Counted from the first letter of the stretch, positions 15,582 through 26,014 are shown. The stretch is DNA of 64,000 nucleotides from Agrobacterium salinitolerans (GCF_002008225.1 NZ_MRDH01000038.1:28304-92303); one strand, 5' to 3'. Numbers and translations are program-made. The notes: generated from the sequence alone by a model not told the origin.

Positions 15582-18500
15582 TTATTTGTTGCGGGCGAGA
15601 AGCGCGGTGACCAGTTCGTTGGTAATGCGCCCGTCCGGGGTCTGGCCCACGGATTTCTGGAAGTCCTTGATGGCCGTCACGGTGTTCTTGCCGAGCTTGC
15701 CGTCAGGTTGGCCGGCATCGAAACCGTTCTTGTTCAGGATCGCCTGAATGTTGCGGATCGCCTTTTCCATGTCCACGGAGGCGGTCTTCACGCCCTCCTT
15801 GCCAGCCCATTCCTCCGGCGGGTTGACGCTGTTGGCGTCTTCCGAAAGCGGCTTGACCTTCCAGGCGTCCACCTTGGCCTTTGCGCTCTGAAGCTGCTGC
15901 GGGTTCAAGGCCCCCGCAACTTCGTCGCGCTTCTGGGCGGCGTCGGCGTCACCATCCTTGGCTGCGATGGCGAACCACTTGTAGGATTCCTCGATGTCCT
16001 GCTTCACGCCGCTGCCGCGCGCATAAAGAATAGCGAGATTGAACTGGCTGTCACGAACGCCGAGGTCGGAGGCTTTGATGAACCATTGCGCGGCGGCGGC
16101 GAAATCCGGCTGACCGGCCGCATCGGAAGCGAGCAGGACGGCGAGATTATGCATGGCGCCCGCATTGCCCTGTTCCGCGGCCAGCGTGTAATAGCGCTTG
16201 GCTTCGGGAAGGTTACGTTCGACGCCGTTCGCCTTCTCGTAAAGATTGGCGAGGCGATATTGCGCGGGTGCGAGGCCGCGATCTGCGGCGAGTTTGTACC
16301 ACTTTGCCGCCTCGGTGCGGTCGGCGGCAACGCCGCGGCCATCGGTGTAACGGGCTGCGATCTCGAACAGCGCCTGCGTGTCCCCCTTGGCGGCCGCTTC
16401 GGCAAGCGAAGCGGGTTCGATGCCGGCGGGAACGGTGATGGCGTCCTGGACGGGAACAGTCGTGGCGGCAACCTGTGCCGGAGCCGAGGGTTCGTTCTGC
16501 GCGACGGTGCCGGAATTTGCCGCATCCACGGCGGGAACGTCGGCAACCGGCGGCTCGTCAGGCAGCGGCGCGCCGCCGATGGTGCGTGGATCGATGATAT
16601 TTTCCGCCGGTGCGGTGTTTTCGATGCTGTCGGCGGATGCGGCCTGTTCCGGATCGATGGCGAGATCGGACGGAATGGTCACGGCCTTCTCACCCGTTTC
16701 GGGAAGCGCGGAAACCGGGCCCTGGTCCGTCTTCTGCTCGATGATCGGCGCCGGAGCTTCCGCGCCGCCGATCAGCGTCTTGACGAGCGGCATGGCCATC
16801 ATTGCTAGAAGAATGGCGCCGATGCCGAGCAGCAACGGGCGACGATAGCGCGAAAGCGTGGAGGTGTCGGTCTTGCGGCTCTTCTTGCCTGTGTCCAGCT
16901 TCTCCGGCGATGTTTCCATGGCGGCGGCCTGCGCTGCACGACGGGCGGCGGCAATGAAATCCGTCCGTCCTTCAGCGTCTGCGGCCTTGCCGCTGGCGGC
17001 CACCTGGCTGGCGCGAACGCGCTCGAGGATTTTCTTGATATCGGGCGCGCCCGAACCAGGCTCCAGAAGTTCGTTCTCCTGACCGGCAGGCAGAACGTCG
17101 ATCGGATCGAGCGACGGGGCGGGCTCAACCTGCGTGCGGGAGGAGGAGGAGGCCGATATCGGTTCTTTTTCGGCTTTGACGGTCTTTGCAGTACCCGTTT
17201 TGAAACGCTTCGTCAGGCCGGCGAGCAGGCTCTTTTTTTCCACCTTCGCGGGTTTCGCTGCAGCAGGAGGCACGATGGCGTCCGCATCCTTCTCGTCGGC
17301 GTCGAGAATGGCCTGTTCTTCGGCAATATAACCCTCTTCCGGGAAAACGGCGGCCGGCATGGACACATGTTCGCGCGCGGGGACCGCCCCAGGTTGCGCA
17401 ACGCTGTGCTGCGCGGCCTGTTCGCGGTAGACGGGAGCATTGTCGAGGTTGTCCAGCCGGCCGGCAATCTGCACCAGCGTCTCATGCAGCGCTTCGAATG
17501 TGCGGTGCGTACGTTCTTCGGTATTGCGGCTCAAGGCTTCGAGACTGCGCAGATCGGTCGCAAGATCGGTTAGCATGCTCATGTCGGCAAGGCTTGCGCC
17601 GGCCGAGAGATTGTTGCGGGTATAGGCGTCCAGAACGGCCTCGGCCGCCTGCCGGGCTGCCTCGATGATATATTCGTCGTTGGACGCCATGTAGTCTTCG
17701 ATGGCCGCCATGCGGGCGTCGAGTTCAGGCGGCATGGCCGCGGCCTGCATCTGCACCGGCTGGCTGATCAGCGTCGAGAGATGGGCGATCTGGTTTTCGA
17801 GGCTTGCGAGCGCATGGCTGTCGGCGGGCGCGGCATGGGCGGTCTCGTCGAGGCGGGCGGCAATGTTGCCGAGCCGCTCTTCCAGACGCGAGAAAGCGCT
17901 TTCGCTGAGGTCCGATGCCGGCTGCGGCTGGCTGTAACGATAATCGAGGTCCTCGATCCGCCGGGAGAGCAGGTCGAGCCGCTCGGCCAAGCCGTCATTG
18001 ACGGCGCCGTGATCCAGCGCGTCGATCTTGCGGGAAATATCGCTGAGGAAAGAGGTCAGTTCCGCCTGTTGCGAGGGGCGCTGCGACCGTTCCAGAAGCA
18101 GCGACAGCTGGTCCAGCCGCTCATGCAACTGCGCGGCGTCGCGGGCGGTGCTGAGTTCGTCGATCTTGCCGGCCAGCGCTTCAAGGCGGGCGGTGAGGTC
18201 CGGCGCCGGTTCAGGTTTTGCGGCGGCAAGGCGGTTGATGTCGCCAAGCTGTTCGGCAAGGCCGTTCAGCCGGTTCTCCAGACGCTGCGCCAGCGCATTG
18301 TCCGTTGCCTGCGCATTGGCGCGCGTGCCGGATGCGGCAATGGCGCGGCTGATTTCATCCAGCCGCTGGTCGAGACCGGAAAACTGTTCGGTAAAGGCCG
18401 CTTCGTTCGGCTGAATGTGCTTGCCGAGCTGCTCCACGGCACTGGCAATCGCAATCAGCTTGTCTTCGAGCACGCGCACGGCCGGATTGTTGCTCATGCC

Positions 18501-19331
18501 GCGAAGCTGCGTCTTGATGTCATCGAGACGATAAGCGAGCGAAACGATCTCATCCTGCAACGCGCCGGCGTCGAAACCGCGCAGCGTGTCTTCCACATTG
18601 TTCCAGCGGCTTTCGATCCGGTGTACGCTGTCTTCGCGTGCCAGCTGGTCGATGGTGGCGCGCAGGTCCTCGAATTCGTTGCGCAGGCCATAAGCGTCAG
18701 GGGACGCCAGATTGCCGAGCTGGTCGATGCTGCCGGCCAACCGCGCGATGTCGTCGCGCAGGTCGCCGATGAATTGCTGGTCTTCCGCCACCGCGCGGAT
18801 ATTGCGGATTTCGGCACGCAGTCCCTGCGCTTCGCGGGCAACGCCCTCGGCAATATCGTGCTTCAGCTCGTGTCGCAGATTGACCAGCGCCTGGGCGATC
18901 TCCTGCAGGGCTGCGTCATCGCGCTGCGGTTCCTGATGGGGCGGCATGGCACGGGCGCGCGGCGCGGGAGCGGCCGTCTGCTGGGTTTCCCTCGAGCCAT
19001 ATGCCGGCGCGAGCGGCCGGGTAATCGTCCGTTCCGGGCGGACGGCGGGTTCCTGCGGGCGCTGGAAGCTTGCCTCGAGAAGACGCTGGCGCTGGCGGAT
19101 TTCGTTAACGGGATCAAGCTGCGGTGGCGTAACGGCAGCGCGGGGCTCACGCGACGCGGCATAGGCCTCGATCTTGGGCTCTGCCTGAGCGCTCGCGGAT
19201 CGCGGATCGCGCGGGAATTTCTGGCTCATCAGCCCCTCAATGCGGGCTTCAAGGCCTTCAATGGTGCGATTGAGAGCATCAAGAGACGACCTGTCGCTTG
19301 GCTGTTGGTTTTTCGATCGCAATCCGTTCAT
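15582..19331 (-). CDS. podJ: PodJ-like polar organelle/growth-pole protein with Sel1 repeats and peptidoglycan-binding domain
   Basis: 1249 residues. A long cytoplasmic N-terminal part (about 1-700) is rich in Ala, Glu, Leu and Arg and mostly helical/coiled-coil, with repeated ERLDxLSRRIEDL-type segments. A low-complexity acidic and Pro-rich region follows, then one membrane helix (about 828-850, LLLGIGAILLAMMAMPLV), a Pro/Ala-rich periplasmic linker, several Sel1 repeats (about 965-1130), and a C-terminal peptidoglycan-binding domain (about 1188-1249, GFDAGQPDGKLGKNTVTAI). This order matches PodJ, which in Agrobacterium marks the growth pole and sets polarity and division. The length agrees with the Agrobacterium protein as I recall it. 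Confidence 0.85.
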   Translation of the reverse strand: MNGLRSKNQQPSDRSSLDALNRTIEGLEARIEGLMSQKFPRDPRSASAQAEPKIEAYAASREPRAAVTPPQLDPVNEIRQRQRLLEASFQRPQEPAVRPERTITRPLAPAYGSRETQQTAAPAPRARAMPPHQEPQRDDAALQEIAQALVNLRHELKHDIAEGVAREAQGLRAEIRNIRAVAEDQQFIGDLRDDIARLAGSIDQLGNLASPDAYGLRNEFEDLRATIDQLAREDSVHRIESRWNNVEDTLRGFDAGALQDEIVSLAYRLDDIKTQLRGMSNNPAVRVLEDKLIAIASAVEQLGKHIQPNEAAFTEQFSGLDQRLDEISRAIAASGTRANAQATDNALAQRLENRLNGLAEQLGDINRLAAAKPEPAPDLTARLEALAGKIDELSTARDAAQLHERLDQLSLLLERSQRPSQQAELTSFLSDISRKIDALDHGAVNDGLAERLDLLSRRIEDLDYRYSQPQPASDLSESAFSRLEERLGNIAARLDETAHAAPADSHALASLENQIAHLSTLISQPVQMQAAAMPPELDARMAAIEDYMASNDEYIIEAARQAAEAVLDAYTRNNLSAGASLADMSMLTDLATDLRSLEALSRNTEERTHRTFEALHETLVQIAGRLDNLDNAPVYREQAAQHSVAQPGAVPAREHVSMPAAVFPEEGYIAEEQAILDADEKDADAIVPPAAAKPAKVEKKSLLAGLTKRFKTGTAKTVKAEKEPISASSSSRTQVEPAPSLDPIDVLPAGQENELLEPGSGAPDIKKILERVRASQVAASGKAADAEGRTDFIAAARRAAQAAAMETSPEKLDTGKKSRKTDTSTLSRYRRPLLLGIGAILLAMMAMPLVKTLIGGAEAPAPIIEQKTDQGPVSALPETGEKAVTIPSDLAIDPEQAASADSIENTAPAENIIDPRTIGGAPLPDEPPVADVPAVDAANSGTVAQNEPSAPAQVAATTVPVQDAITVPAGIEPASLAEAAAKGDTQALFEIAARYTDGRGVAADRTEAAKWYKLAADRGLAPAQYRLANLYEKANGVERNLPEAKRYYTLAAEQGNAGAMHNLAVLLASDAAGQPDFAAAAQWFIKASDLGVRDSQFNLAILYARGSGVKQDIEESYKWFAIAAKDGDADAAQKRDEVAGALNPQQLQSAKAKVDAWKVKPLSEDANSVNPPEEWAGKEGVKTASVDMEKAIRNIQAILNKNGFDAGQPDGKLGKNTVTAIKDFQKSVGQTPDGRITNELVTALLARNK

Positions 19332-19707
19332 CTTTTCGCTCGCTTCGCTTCCGCCCGCTGTGCCCGGTTATATGTCGCGACGTGGCCTGCCTGAACACGC
19401 CGTCGCCGCAACATGCAGCAATTCCAGAGCCGGTATTTGCCCCCGTTGAGGAAAATGCGCCGAGTACGAAGCAGTTACCTCTGTCGGGAGAATTCACGAA
19501 ACGTGGTAAAGAAGTGGTTAACTATGGTCGGAATTTTTTAACTTTTACGGCGCATGGCCGCCTGACGCCGGGCCGGATATACGTTGCGCGAAAAAGGAGA
19601 AGGAATATTCCGCCGAAATTTATTTGACGTTTACGCGCACGTCAAATATTGTCATCCCATATCGGCCGGATTATCGCCGGCGCCCACGATGCGGAGGAAC
19701 ATCGGTA
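19332..19707. other. Divergent promoter region between podJ and the beta-oxidation operon
   Basis: 376 bases without a supportable gene. It is AT-rich toward 19510-19560 (TTTTTTAACTTTT) and must carry promoters for podJ (minus) and the acyl-CoA dehydrogenase gene (plus). TTAAC occurs twice, but not with the 7-base CtrA spacing. A GGAGGAAC ribosome-binding site lies directly before the ATG at 19708. No terminator or repeat was seen. Confidence 0.5.
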
Positions 19708-21504
19708 ATGCCTGTTTACAAGGCCCCAGTCAAAGACACGCTTTTTATCCTGAACGACGTTCTTGGCCTCGAGCGGTATAACAACCTGCCCGGCTTCGAG
19801 GACGCAACCCCCGACATGATCGAGGCCATTACCGGTGAAGCCGCAAAGCTTGCCGAAGAGCGGCTTTTCCCGCTCAACCTTTCCGGTGATCAACAGGGCT
19901 GCAAGCGCGCCGATGACGGTTCGGTTTCGGTGCCGGATGGTTTCAAGGATGCCTATGACGCCTATTGCGAGGGCGGCTGGATCGGCCTTGCCGTGCCGCC
20001 GGAATTCGGCGGACAGGGACTGCCCTACACGCTGCATGCCGCCATCGGCGAATATATGTCGTCCGCCAACCTGTCGCTGATGATGTATCCCGGCCTGACG
20101 CAGGGCGCGATCGCTGCGATCCTCGTGCACGGCACGCAGGAACAGAAGGAAACCTATCTGCCGAATATGGTGGGTGGCACATGGTCCGGCACCATGAACC
20201 TCACCGAACCCCATTGCGGCACCGATCTCGGCCTGCTGCGCACCAAGGCAGTGCCGCAAGGCGATGGTAGCTACAAGATTTCCGGTCAGAAGATCTTCAT
20301 CTCCGCCGGCGAACATTCCATGACTGACAATATCGTTCATCTGGTGATCGCCCGCATCGAAGGTGCGCCAGAAGGCACCAAGGGCATTTCGCTGTTTATC
20401 GTGCCGAAGTTCCTTGTCAAGGAAGACGGCACGCTCGGCGAGCGCAACGGCGTCACCTGCGGCGCCATCGAACACAAGATGGGCATTCACGGCAACGCCA
20501 CCTGCGTCATGAACTATGATGGTGCGACGGGGTATCTCTTGGGTGCGGAGAACAAGGGCCTCTCCGCCATGTTCGTGATGATGAACGAAGCCCGTCTTGG
20601 CGTCGGCCTGCAGGGTCTTTCCGTCGGTGAGATCGCCTATCAGAACGCTGTCGAATACGCCCGAGAGCGCATTCAGGGCCGCTCGCTTTCCGGCGCGAAA
20701 TTCCCGGACAAGAAGGCCGATCCGATCATCGTGCATCCAGATATCCGCCGCACGCTGATGACCATCAAAGCCTATAACGAGGCGGGCCGCGCCTTCCTGC
20801 TGTGGACGGCGCTGCAATCCGACATCGCCCATCGCTCAACCGATGAGAAGGAGCGCCAGACAGCGGATGACCTGCTCGGCCTCGTCACGCCAATCCTCAA
20901 AGGCGTTTTGACCGACAAGGGCTTCGACCACGCCGTGATGGCGCAGCAGGTCTTCGGCGGCCATGGCTACATCGAAGAACATGGCATGAGCCAATATGTC
21001 CGCGATGCGCGTATCACCATGATCTACGAAGGTGCCAACGGCATTCAGGCGCTCGATCTGGTCGGTCGCAAGCTCGGCATGAATGGCGGCCGCGCCGTCA
21101 TGGCACTGTTCAAGGAAATCGGCGATTTCTGTGAGGAAAACCGCGCTGATGAAAAGCTCAGCCTTTACACCAAGGGCCTGAAGAAGGGCTTGAACGACCT
21201 GCAGGCCGCAACCATGTGGTTCATGCAGAACGCCATGGCCAAGCCCGACAATGCCGGGGCCGGTTCGACCGATTATATGCATCTCTTCGGCATCGTGGTG
21301 CTGGGTTACATGCAGGCGCGCATGGCGAAAGCCGCCAGTGAAGCGCTAGCGGCAGGCAGCACTTCGGACGAGGATTTCCTCAAGACCAAGCTTGTCACGG
21401 CGAAGTTTTACATGGAGCGCATCATGCCGGAAACGGCGCTGCGCAAGGCCCGCATCGAAACCGGCGCGGACACCATGATGGAACTGGCTGCGGAAGCATT
21501 CTGA
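19708..21504 (+). CDS. Acyl-CoA dehydrogenase (large, C-terminally extended type)
   Basis: 598 residues, the length of the AidB/DmdC-like branch rather than the 380-residue classic type. Seen are [20 protein letters not shown] (N-terminal domain), [12 protein letters not shown] and [13 protein letters not shown] (FAD-binding middle domain), and [23 protein letters not shown] followed by [18 protein letters not shown], in which Glu is the likely catalytic base. A C-terminal helical extension follows. It makes the first double bond in fatty acid beta-oxidation, or oxidises a branched or methylthio-propionyl-CoA. It heads an operon with thiolase and FadB-like genes. Confidence 0.9.
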   Translation: MPVYKAPVKDTLFILNDVLGLERYNNLPGFEDATPDMIEAITGEAAKLAEERLFPLNLSGDQQGCKRADDGSVSVPDGFKDAYDAYCEGGWIGLAVPPEFGGQGLPYTLHAAIGEYMSSANLSLMMYPGLTQGAIAAILVHGTQEQKETYLPNMVGGTWSGTMNLTEPHCGTDLGLLRTKAVPQGDGSYKISGQKIFISAGEHSMTDNIVHLVIARIEGAPEGTKGISLFIVPKFLVKEDGTLGERNGVTCGAIEHKMGIHGNATCVMNYDGATGYLLGAENKGLSAMFVMMNEARLGVGLQGLSVGEIAYQNAVEYARERIQGRSLSGAKFPDKKADPIIVHPDIRRTLMTIKAYNEAGRAFLLWTALQSDIAHRSTDEKERQTADDLLGLVTPILKGVLTDKGFDHAVMAQQVFGGHGYIEEHGMSQYVRDARITMIYEGANGIQALDLVGRKLGMNGGRAVMALFKEIGDFCEENRADEKLSLYTKGLKKGLNDLQAATMWFMQNAMAKPDNAGAGSTDYMHLFGIVVLGYMQARMAKAASEALAAGSTSDEDFLKTKLVTAKFYMERIMPETALRKARIETGADTMMELAAEAF

Positions 21505-21541
21505 GAAGGTTGGCGGTAAACACGCCGCAGGGAGAGAGTTT

Positions 21542-22750
21542 ATGACCGACGTATTTATCTACGACCATGTCCGCACCCCACGCGGACGCGGCAAGAAGGA
21601 TGGCAGCCTGCATGAGGTGCCCTCCGTTCGCCTGGCCGCCAAGACGCTGGAAGCCATCCGCGATCGCAACGGGCTCGACACCTCTGCTGTCGATGACATC
21701 ATCATGGGCTGCGTCGATCCTGTCATGGATGCCGGCGCGGTGATCCCGAAAGCCGCCGCCTTCGAAGCCGGTTACTCCAACAAGGCGCCGGGTATGCAGA
21801 TCTCGCGCTTCTGCGCCTCGGGTCTCGATGCCATCAACTTCGCAGCCGGCAAGGTCAAGGCCGGCTCGGACGATATCGTCATCGCCGGCGGCGTCGAAAG
21901 CATGTCGCGCGTCGGCATGGGCATGTCTGGTGGTGCCTGGTACATGGACCCCTCGGTCAACTTCCCGGCCTTCTTCATGCCGCAGGGCGTTTCGGCCGAT
22001 CTCATCGCCACCAAATACGGCTTCTCCCGTGACGATGTCGATGCTTATGCCGTCGAGAGCCAGAAGCGCGCGGCGCATGCCTGGGAAAAGGGCTATTTCA
22101 ACAAGTCGGTCATTCCGGTGAAGGACCAGAACGGTCTGACGATCCTTGATCGCGACGAGCACATGCGCCCCGGCACGGATATGCAGGCGCTTGCCTCCCT
22201 CAATCCTTCCTTCCAGATGCCGGGTGAAATGGGTGGCTTTGAAGCCGTCGGCATCATGGCCCACCCGGAAGTGGAGCGGATCAACTACGTGCACCACGCC
22301 GGCAACTCTTCCGGCATTGTCGATGGTGCCGCCGCCGTGCTGGTCGGCTCCAAGGCGGGCGGCGAGGCGATGGGCGTGAAACCCCGCGCCCGCATCAGGG
22401 CTTTCGCCAATATCGGTTCCGATCCGGCGCTGATGCTGACCGGCCCGGTGGATGTGACCGAGAAGCTCCTGAAAAAGACCGGAATGTCGCTTGCCGATAT
22501 CGATCTCTTCGAACTCAACGAAGCCTTCGCCGCCGTCGTCCTGCGTTACATGCAGGCTTTCGACATCAGCCATGATCGGATGAACGTCAATGGCGGCGCC
22601 ATCGCCATGGGCCATCCGCTGGGTGCAACGGGCGCGATGATCCTCGGTACTGTCCTGGATGAGCTGGAGCGGCGCGATCTGAATACTGCGCTCGTCACAC
22701 TCTGCATCGGCGCGGGCATGGGCACGGCGACGGTTATCGAGCGGGTTTGA
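21542..22750 (+). CDS. fadA: Acetyl-CoA C-acyltransferase (thiolase)
   Basis: 402 residues. Nucleophile Cys91 in [12 protein letters not shown], the glycine/histidine loop [19 protein letters not shown], and [15 protein letters not shown] with the second Cys near the C-terminus. It cleaves 3-ketoacyl-CoA to acetyl-CoA and a shortened acyl-CoA. It follows the acyl-CoA dehydrogenase gene by 37 bases and precedes the FadB-like gene by 145 bases, which contain a palindromic repeat. The symbol rests on context with the FadB-like partner; biosynthetic acetoacetyl-CoA thiolase is less likely. Confidence 0.9.
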   Translation: MTDVFIYDHVRTPRGRGKKDGSLHEVPSVRLAAKTLEAIRDRNGLDTSAVDDIIMGCVDPVMDAGAVIPKAAAFEAGYSNKAPGMQISRFCASGLDAINFAAGKVKAGSDDIVIAGGVESMSRVGMGMSGGAWYMDPSVNFPAFFMPQGVSADLIATKYGFSRDDVDAYAVESQKRAAHAWEKGYFNKSVIPVKDQNGLTILDRDEHMRPGTDMQALASLNPSFQMPGEMGGFEAVGIMAHPEVERINYVHHAGNSSGIVDGAAAVLVGSKAGGEAMGVKPRARIRAFANIGSDPALMLTGPVDVTEKLLKKTGMSLADIDLFELNEAFAAVVLRYMQAFDISHDRMNVNGGAIAMGHPLGATGAMILGTVLDELERRDLNTALVTLCIGAGMGTATVIERV

Positions 22751-22769
22751 GGCAGCGGCAACACCCCCG

Positions 22770-22849
22770 CTTCCGTCATCCTCGGGCTTGACCCGAGGAT
22801 CCATGCCAGAGGCGCTGGATGGTCGGGTCAAGCCCGACCATGACGGAAA
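22770..22849. repeat. RIME-like intergenic palindromic element
   Basis: Outer arms TTCCGTCA (22771-22778) and TGACGGAA (22841-22848) enclose two hairpins: TCCTCGGG/CCCGAGGA (22779-22799) and GGTCGGG/CCCGACC (22821-22839). The three-way-junction layout and wording (CTCGGGCTTGACCCGAGG) are typical of the mosaic repeats scattered in rhizobial chromosomes. It is inside the beta-oxidation operon, so it would be transcribed and could tune stability or expression of the FadB-like gene. Confidence 0.75.
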
Positions 22850-22895
22850 GGAAGAGTTGGCCGCGTCGGGAAATTTGAGGGAAGAGGAATCCCAA

Positions 22896-25112
22896 ATGAG
22901 CACTTACACCAATTTCACCATCGAGACGGACGCAGACGGCATTGCCCTCGTCACCTGGGACATGCCGGAAAAATCCATGAATGTCTTCACGTCAGACGTT
23001 CTCGAAGAACTGAACGCTATCGTGGATGCCACAGTAGCCGATGCCGCCGTGAAAGGCGTGGTCTTCACGTCAGGCAAGAGCACCTTTTCCGGGGGTGCCG
23101 ATCTCTCGATGATCAAATCAATGTTCTCCTTTTACCACGAGGAAAAGGCGAAGAATCCGGACGAAGCGGCCCAAAAGCTGTTTGATCTCGTCGGCAGAAT
23201 GAATGGCCTGTTCCGCAAGGTCGAGACTAACGGCAAGCCCTGGGTCTCGGCCATCAACGGCACCTGCATGGGCGGCGCATTCGAATTGTCGCTCGCCTGC
23301 CATGGCCGCGTGGCCTCCAGTGCCAAGAGCCTCAAGATCGCCCTGCCGGAAGTTAAGGTCGGCATCTTCCCCGGCGCCGGCGGCACCCAGCGCGTCTCGC
23401 GCCTGACGGACGCGCAATCCGCCTTGCAGATGATGACGACCGGCCAGTCGCTGACCGGCGCGCGCGCCAAGGCCATGGGGCTGGTTCATCAGGTGGTGGA
23501 GCCGGATCAGCTGGTCGCAACCGCAAAGCAGATGATCAAGGACGGCCTGAAGCCGGTCGCACCTTGGGATGAAAAGGGCTTCAAGGCCCCCGGCGGCGGC
23601 ATCTGGACGCCGGCCGCAGCTCAGCTCTGGCCGGCCGCACCGGCCATCCTGCGCCGCGAAAGCGCCGGTAACTATCCGGCCGCCCTCGCCATCCTGAAAT
23701 GCGTGTATGAAGGCCTGCAATTGCCCTTCGATACCGCGCTGAAGGTGGAGCAGCGTTATTTCACCGAAATCCTGCGCTCGAAGGAAGCCTTCGGCATGAT
23801 CCGCTCGCTGTTCATTTCCATGCAGGAACTGGGCAAGGGTGCGCGTCGCCCGGCAGGCCAGCCGAAGACGGAGTTCAAGAAGGTCGGCGTCGTCGGCGCG
23901 GGCTTCATGGGTGCTGCCATGGCCTATGTCACCGCCGCAGCCGGTATCCCCGTCACGCTGGTGGACCGGGACCAGGAAGCCGCCGACAAGGGCAAGGGCC
24001 ATTGCGAGGAAAGCGTCAAGGCCGCCATAACCAAGGGCAGGCTGACGCAGGATGAAGGCAAGGCCCTGCTCGACCTCGTTACCCCGACAGCGGATTACGC
24101 CGCGCTCTCCGACGCCGATCTCGTCATCGAAGCCGTGTTCGAGGACCGCGACGTGAAGAAGGCCGTCATCGAGGCCGTGGAAGCCGTGTTGCCTGAAGGA
24201 GCGATCTTCGCCTCCAACACCTCTACCTTGCCAATCACTGGTCTTGCGAAGAACTCCAAGCGCCCGGTGGATTTCATCGGCATCCACTTCTTCTCGCCGG
24301 TCGAGAAGATGATGCTGACGGAAGTGATCCTCGGCAAGGAAACCGGCGACAAGGCGCTCGCCGTCGCGCTGGACTATGTGGCGAAAATCAAAAAGACCCC
24401 GATCGTCGTCAACGATACACGCGGCTTCTTCGTTAATCGCTGCGTGCTGCGCTATATGGCGGAAAGTTACGACATGCTGATCGAAGGCGTTCCGCCCGCC
24501 ATGATCGAAAATGCCGCTAAATTCGCCGGCATGCCGGTCGGCCCGCTGGCGCTGAACGACGAGGTGGCGATCGATCTTTCCTACAAGATCCTGAAAGCCA
24601 CCGTCGCCGATCTCGGCGAAAAGGCGGTTGATCCGCGCCATATGGAACTCGTGAAGAAGCTGGTGGAAGGCGAGGGCCGGTTCGGCCGCAAGAACGCCAA
24701 AGGCTTTTACGACTACCCGCAAAAGCCCGCCAAGAAGTCCCTCTGGCCCGGCCTGAAGGATCTCTATCCGCAGCAGAAGCCCGAGGACGTGGATATGGAG
24801 GTACTGAAACAGCGCTTCCTCGTCACCGTGGCGCTGGAAGCCGCCCGCACGGTGGAAGAAGGCATCGTCACCGATCCGCGTGAGGCAGATGTCGGCTCCA
24901 TCCTCGGTTTCGGCTTTGCACCTTATACCGGCGGCGCGCTGTCCTACATCGATGGCATGGGCGTCAAGACCTTCGTGGCACTCGCCGAAAAGCTCAGCGA
25001 GACCTATGGCCCAAGCTTCAAGCCGACGCCGCTGCTGAAGGAGATGGCCGCCAAGGGCGAGACCTTCTACGGTCGCTTCGATCCTTATGCCAGCGCCGCC
25101 AAGGCGGCCTGA
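22896..25112 (+). CDS. fadB: Multifunctional enoyl-CoA hydratase / 3-hydroxyacyl-CoA dehydrogenase
   Basis: 738 residues. N-terminal crotonase domain (about 1-290): GKSTFSGGADLS and CMGGAFELSLACHGR form the oxyanion-hole and active-site region, with LPEVKVGIFPGAGGTQR downstream. The NAD-binding 3-hydroxyacyl-CoA dehydrogenase domain starts near 328 (VGVVGAGFMGAAMAYV), with IGIHFFSPVEKMMLTEV and VNDTRGFFVNR, then C-terminal helical domains. It carries out the second and third steps of beta-oxidation, with the thiolase as likely complex partner. The ATG at 22896 follows GAAGAGG; the frame upstream runs through the repeat and is not coding. Confidence 0.92.
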   Translation: MSTYTNFTIETDADGIALVTWDMPEKSMNVFTSDVLEELNAIVDATVADAAVKGVVFTSGKSTFSGGADLSMIKSMFSFYHEEKAKNPDEAAQKLFDLVGRMNGLFRKVETNGKPWVSAINGTCMGGAFELSLACHGRVASSAKSLKIALPEVKVGIFPGAGGTQRVSRLTDAQSALQMMTTGQSLTGARAKAMGLVHQVVEPDQLVATAKQMIKDGLKPVAPWDEKGFKAPGGGIWTPAAAQLWPAAPAILRRESAGNYPAALAILKCVYEGLQLPFDTALKVEQRYFTEILRSKEAFGMIRSLFISMQELGKGARRPAGQPKTEFKKVGVVGAGFMGAAMAYVTAAAGIPVTLVDRDQEAADKGKGHCEESVKAAITKGRLTQDEGKALLDLVTPTADYAALSDADLVIEAVFEDRDVKKAVIEAVEAVLPEGAIFASNTSTLPITGLAKNSKRPVDFIGIHFFSPVEKMMLTEVILGKETGDKALAVALDYVAKIKKTPIVVNDTRGFFVNRCVLRYMAESYDMLIEGVPPAMIENAAKFAGMPVGPLALNDEVAIDLSYKILKATVADLGEKAVDPRHMELVKKLVEGEGRFGRKNAKGFYDYPQKPAKKSLWPGLKDLYPQQKPEDVDMEVLKQRFLVTVALEAARTVEEGIVTDPREADVGSILGFGFAPYTGGALSYIDGMGVKTFVALAEKLSETYGPSFKPTPLLKEMAAKGETFYGRFDPYASAAKAA

Positions 25113-25132
25113 GGCTTCACGCGAGACATTGT

Positions 25133-25158
25133 ACAGGCCCTTCGGGGCCTGTTTTATT
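25133..25158 (+). terminator. Rho-independent terminator of the beta-oxidation operon
   Basis: ACAGGCCC (25133-25140), loop TTCG, GGGCCTGT (25145-25152), then TTTTATT. A perfect 8-pair stem with a stable UUCG-type tetraloop and a T-run, 20 bases after the FadB-like stop. Confidence 0.85.
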
Positions 25159-25267
25159 ATGTCTGCCTCCCCGCTTTCCGTGCATCCTTTGCTCAGTTGA
25201 GGCGTTGAAGGGGCTGACCGGGCAAAACTGCCCGCCGCAGCAATTTAGCATGCGTCAGGAGACAACG

Positions 25268-25699
25268 ATGAAAGCACCACTGCGATCCCACGGTTTCGAC
25301 AAGCCATCCGACCTGGACGACGAATTGGCCGAACTGGAGGAAGAGGCCGAAGCTGTAGCTGCCGAAGCAAAGGCGGAAAAACCCGCAGCCAGGAGAACGC
25401 GGACCGCAAATACCATCGACCCGTCGCTGCGCGCCGAATTGGACGAGCTTCGCAAACAGGTCGACAAGATCCGCCGCGATGTCAAACGGTTGGAGGCTGC
25501 CCAGCATTCCCGCCACGCGCCCGCACGGCCCCACCAAGAGCGCGACGGCGAGAATTCCCGCCTGATGACGGTGGTGCGCTCCGTCGCCGTCACCTCGCTT
25601 GCCAGCCGCATCTTCGCTTCCTCGCCCGTCATGGCGGCGCTGGTGGCTGTGGTGCCTTTCGCGCTTGGCCTTGCCGCACGACGCAATGAGGGGGCGTAA
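25268..25699 (+). CDS. Small membrane-anchored protein of unknown function
   Basis: 143 residues. An acidic, coiled-coil-prone stretch (about 15-45, ELAELEEEAEAVAAEAKAE) is followed by basic AARRTRT, a second charged helix (about 55-80), and a C-terminal hydrophobic helix (about 115-137) ending ARRNEGA. This suggests a tail-anchored inner-membrane protein with a cytoplasmic helical body. The ATG at 25268 has AGGAG 6 bases upstream. No family was recognised. It stands alone between the terminator at 25133 and tRNA-Phe. Confidence 0.65.
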   Translation: MKAPLRSHGFDKPSDLDDELAELEEEAEAVAAEAKAEKPAARRTRTANTIDPSLRAELDELRKQVDKIRRDVKRLEAAQHSRHAPARPHQERDGENSRLMTVVRSVAVTSLASRIFASSPVMAALVAVVPFALGLAARRNEGA

Positions 25700-25842
25700 G
25701 CCGCTACCTGCCGCGCCGGCACCCGCTGGCCCGGCGGATGCCCAGGAGCGGGTTTTCCGCCGCAATCCGGCCTTCGCCGGGCAGACTTTCGAGCCATCCA
25801 CAGGCACCGTGAAAAAACTGTCAAAAAACTTCGCGATGGCGC

Positions 25843-25870
25843 TTGCCATGTCCGAACAAGATGTTATAAC
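25843..25870 (+). promoter_or_regulatory. Probable promoter of tRNA-Phe
   Basis: TTGCCA (25843-25848) and TATAAC (25865-25870) are separated by 16 bases and precede the tRNA by about 70 bases, close to consensus for a sigma-70 promoter. Confidence 0.5.
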
Positions 25871-25938
25871 CCCGCTCACTTTCGGGGCACCAAATAGCCC
25901 CGCCCGCCAAAAGCGGAGGTTCTTCAAGGACCTGAAGT

Positions 25939-26014
25939 GCCCGGATAGCTCAGTTGGTAGAGCAGCGGATTGAAAATCCGCGTGTCGGTGGTTCAAATCC
26001 GCCTCCGGGCACCA
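25939..26014 (+). tRNA. tRNA-Phe (GAA)
   Basis: 76 bases with encoded CCA. Acceptor GCCCGGA pairs with TCCGGGC, the anticodon stem GCGGA/TCCGC holds loop TTGAAAA (anticodon GAA), and the T-arm GGCGG-type stem with TTCAAAT is complete. TTCTAAG/CTTAGAA just after the CCA (26015-26030) is a small hairpin. An AT-rich accessory patch begins immediately downstream, a frequent integration position. Confidence 0.97.

Noticed and set aside
17781..19394. Long open frame antisense to podJ
   Set aside because: Mirrors the Ala/Arg/Leu-rich coding of podJ; no family similarity.
19510..19560. CtrA site between podJ and the acyl-CoA dehydrogenase gene
   Set aside because: Two TTAA elements are present but 16 bases apart, not the 7-base spacing required.
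23118..24722. Long open frame antisense to the FadB-like gene
   Set aside because: A shadow of the FadB-like reading frame with no motif, start signal or family.
25599..25973. Open frame running into tRNA-Phe
   Set aside because: Its C-terminus is the tRNA itself and it has no coding character; the region is better explained by the tRNA and its promoter.
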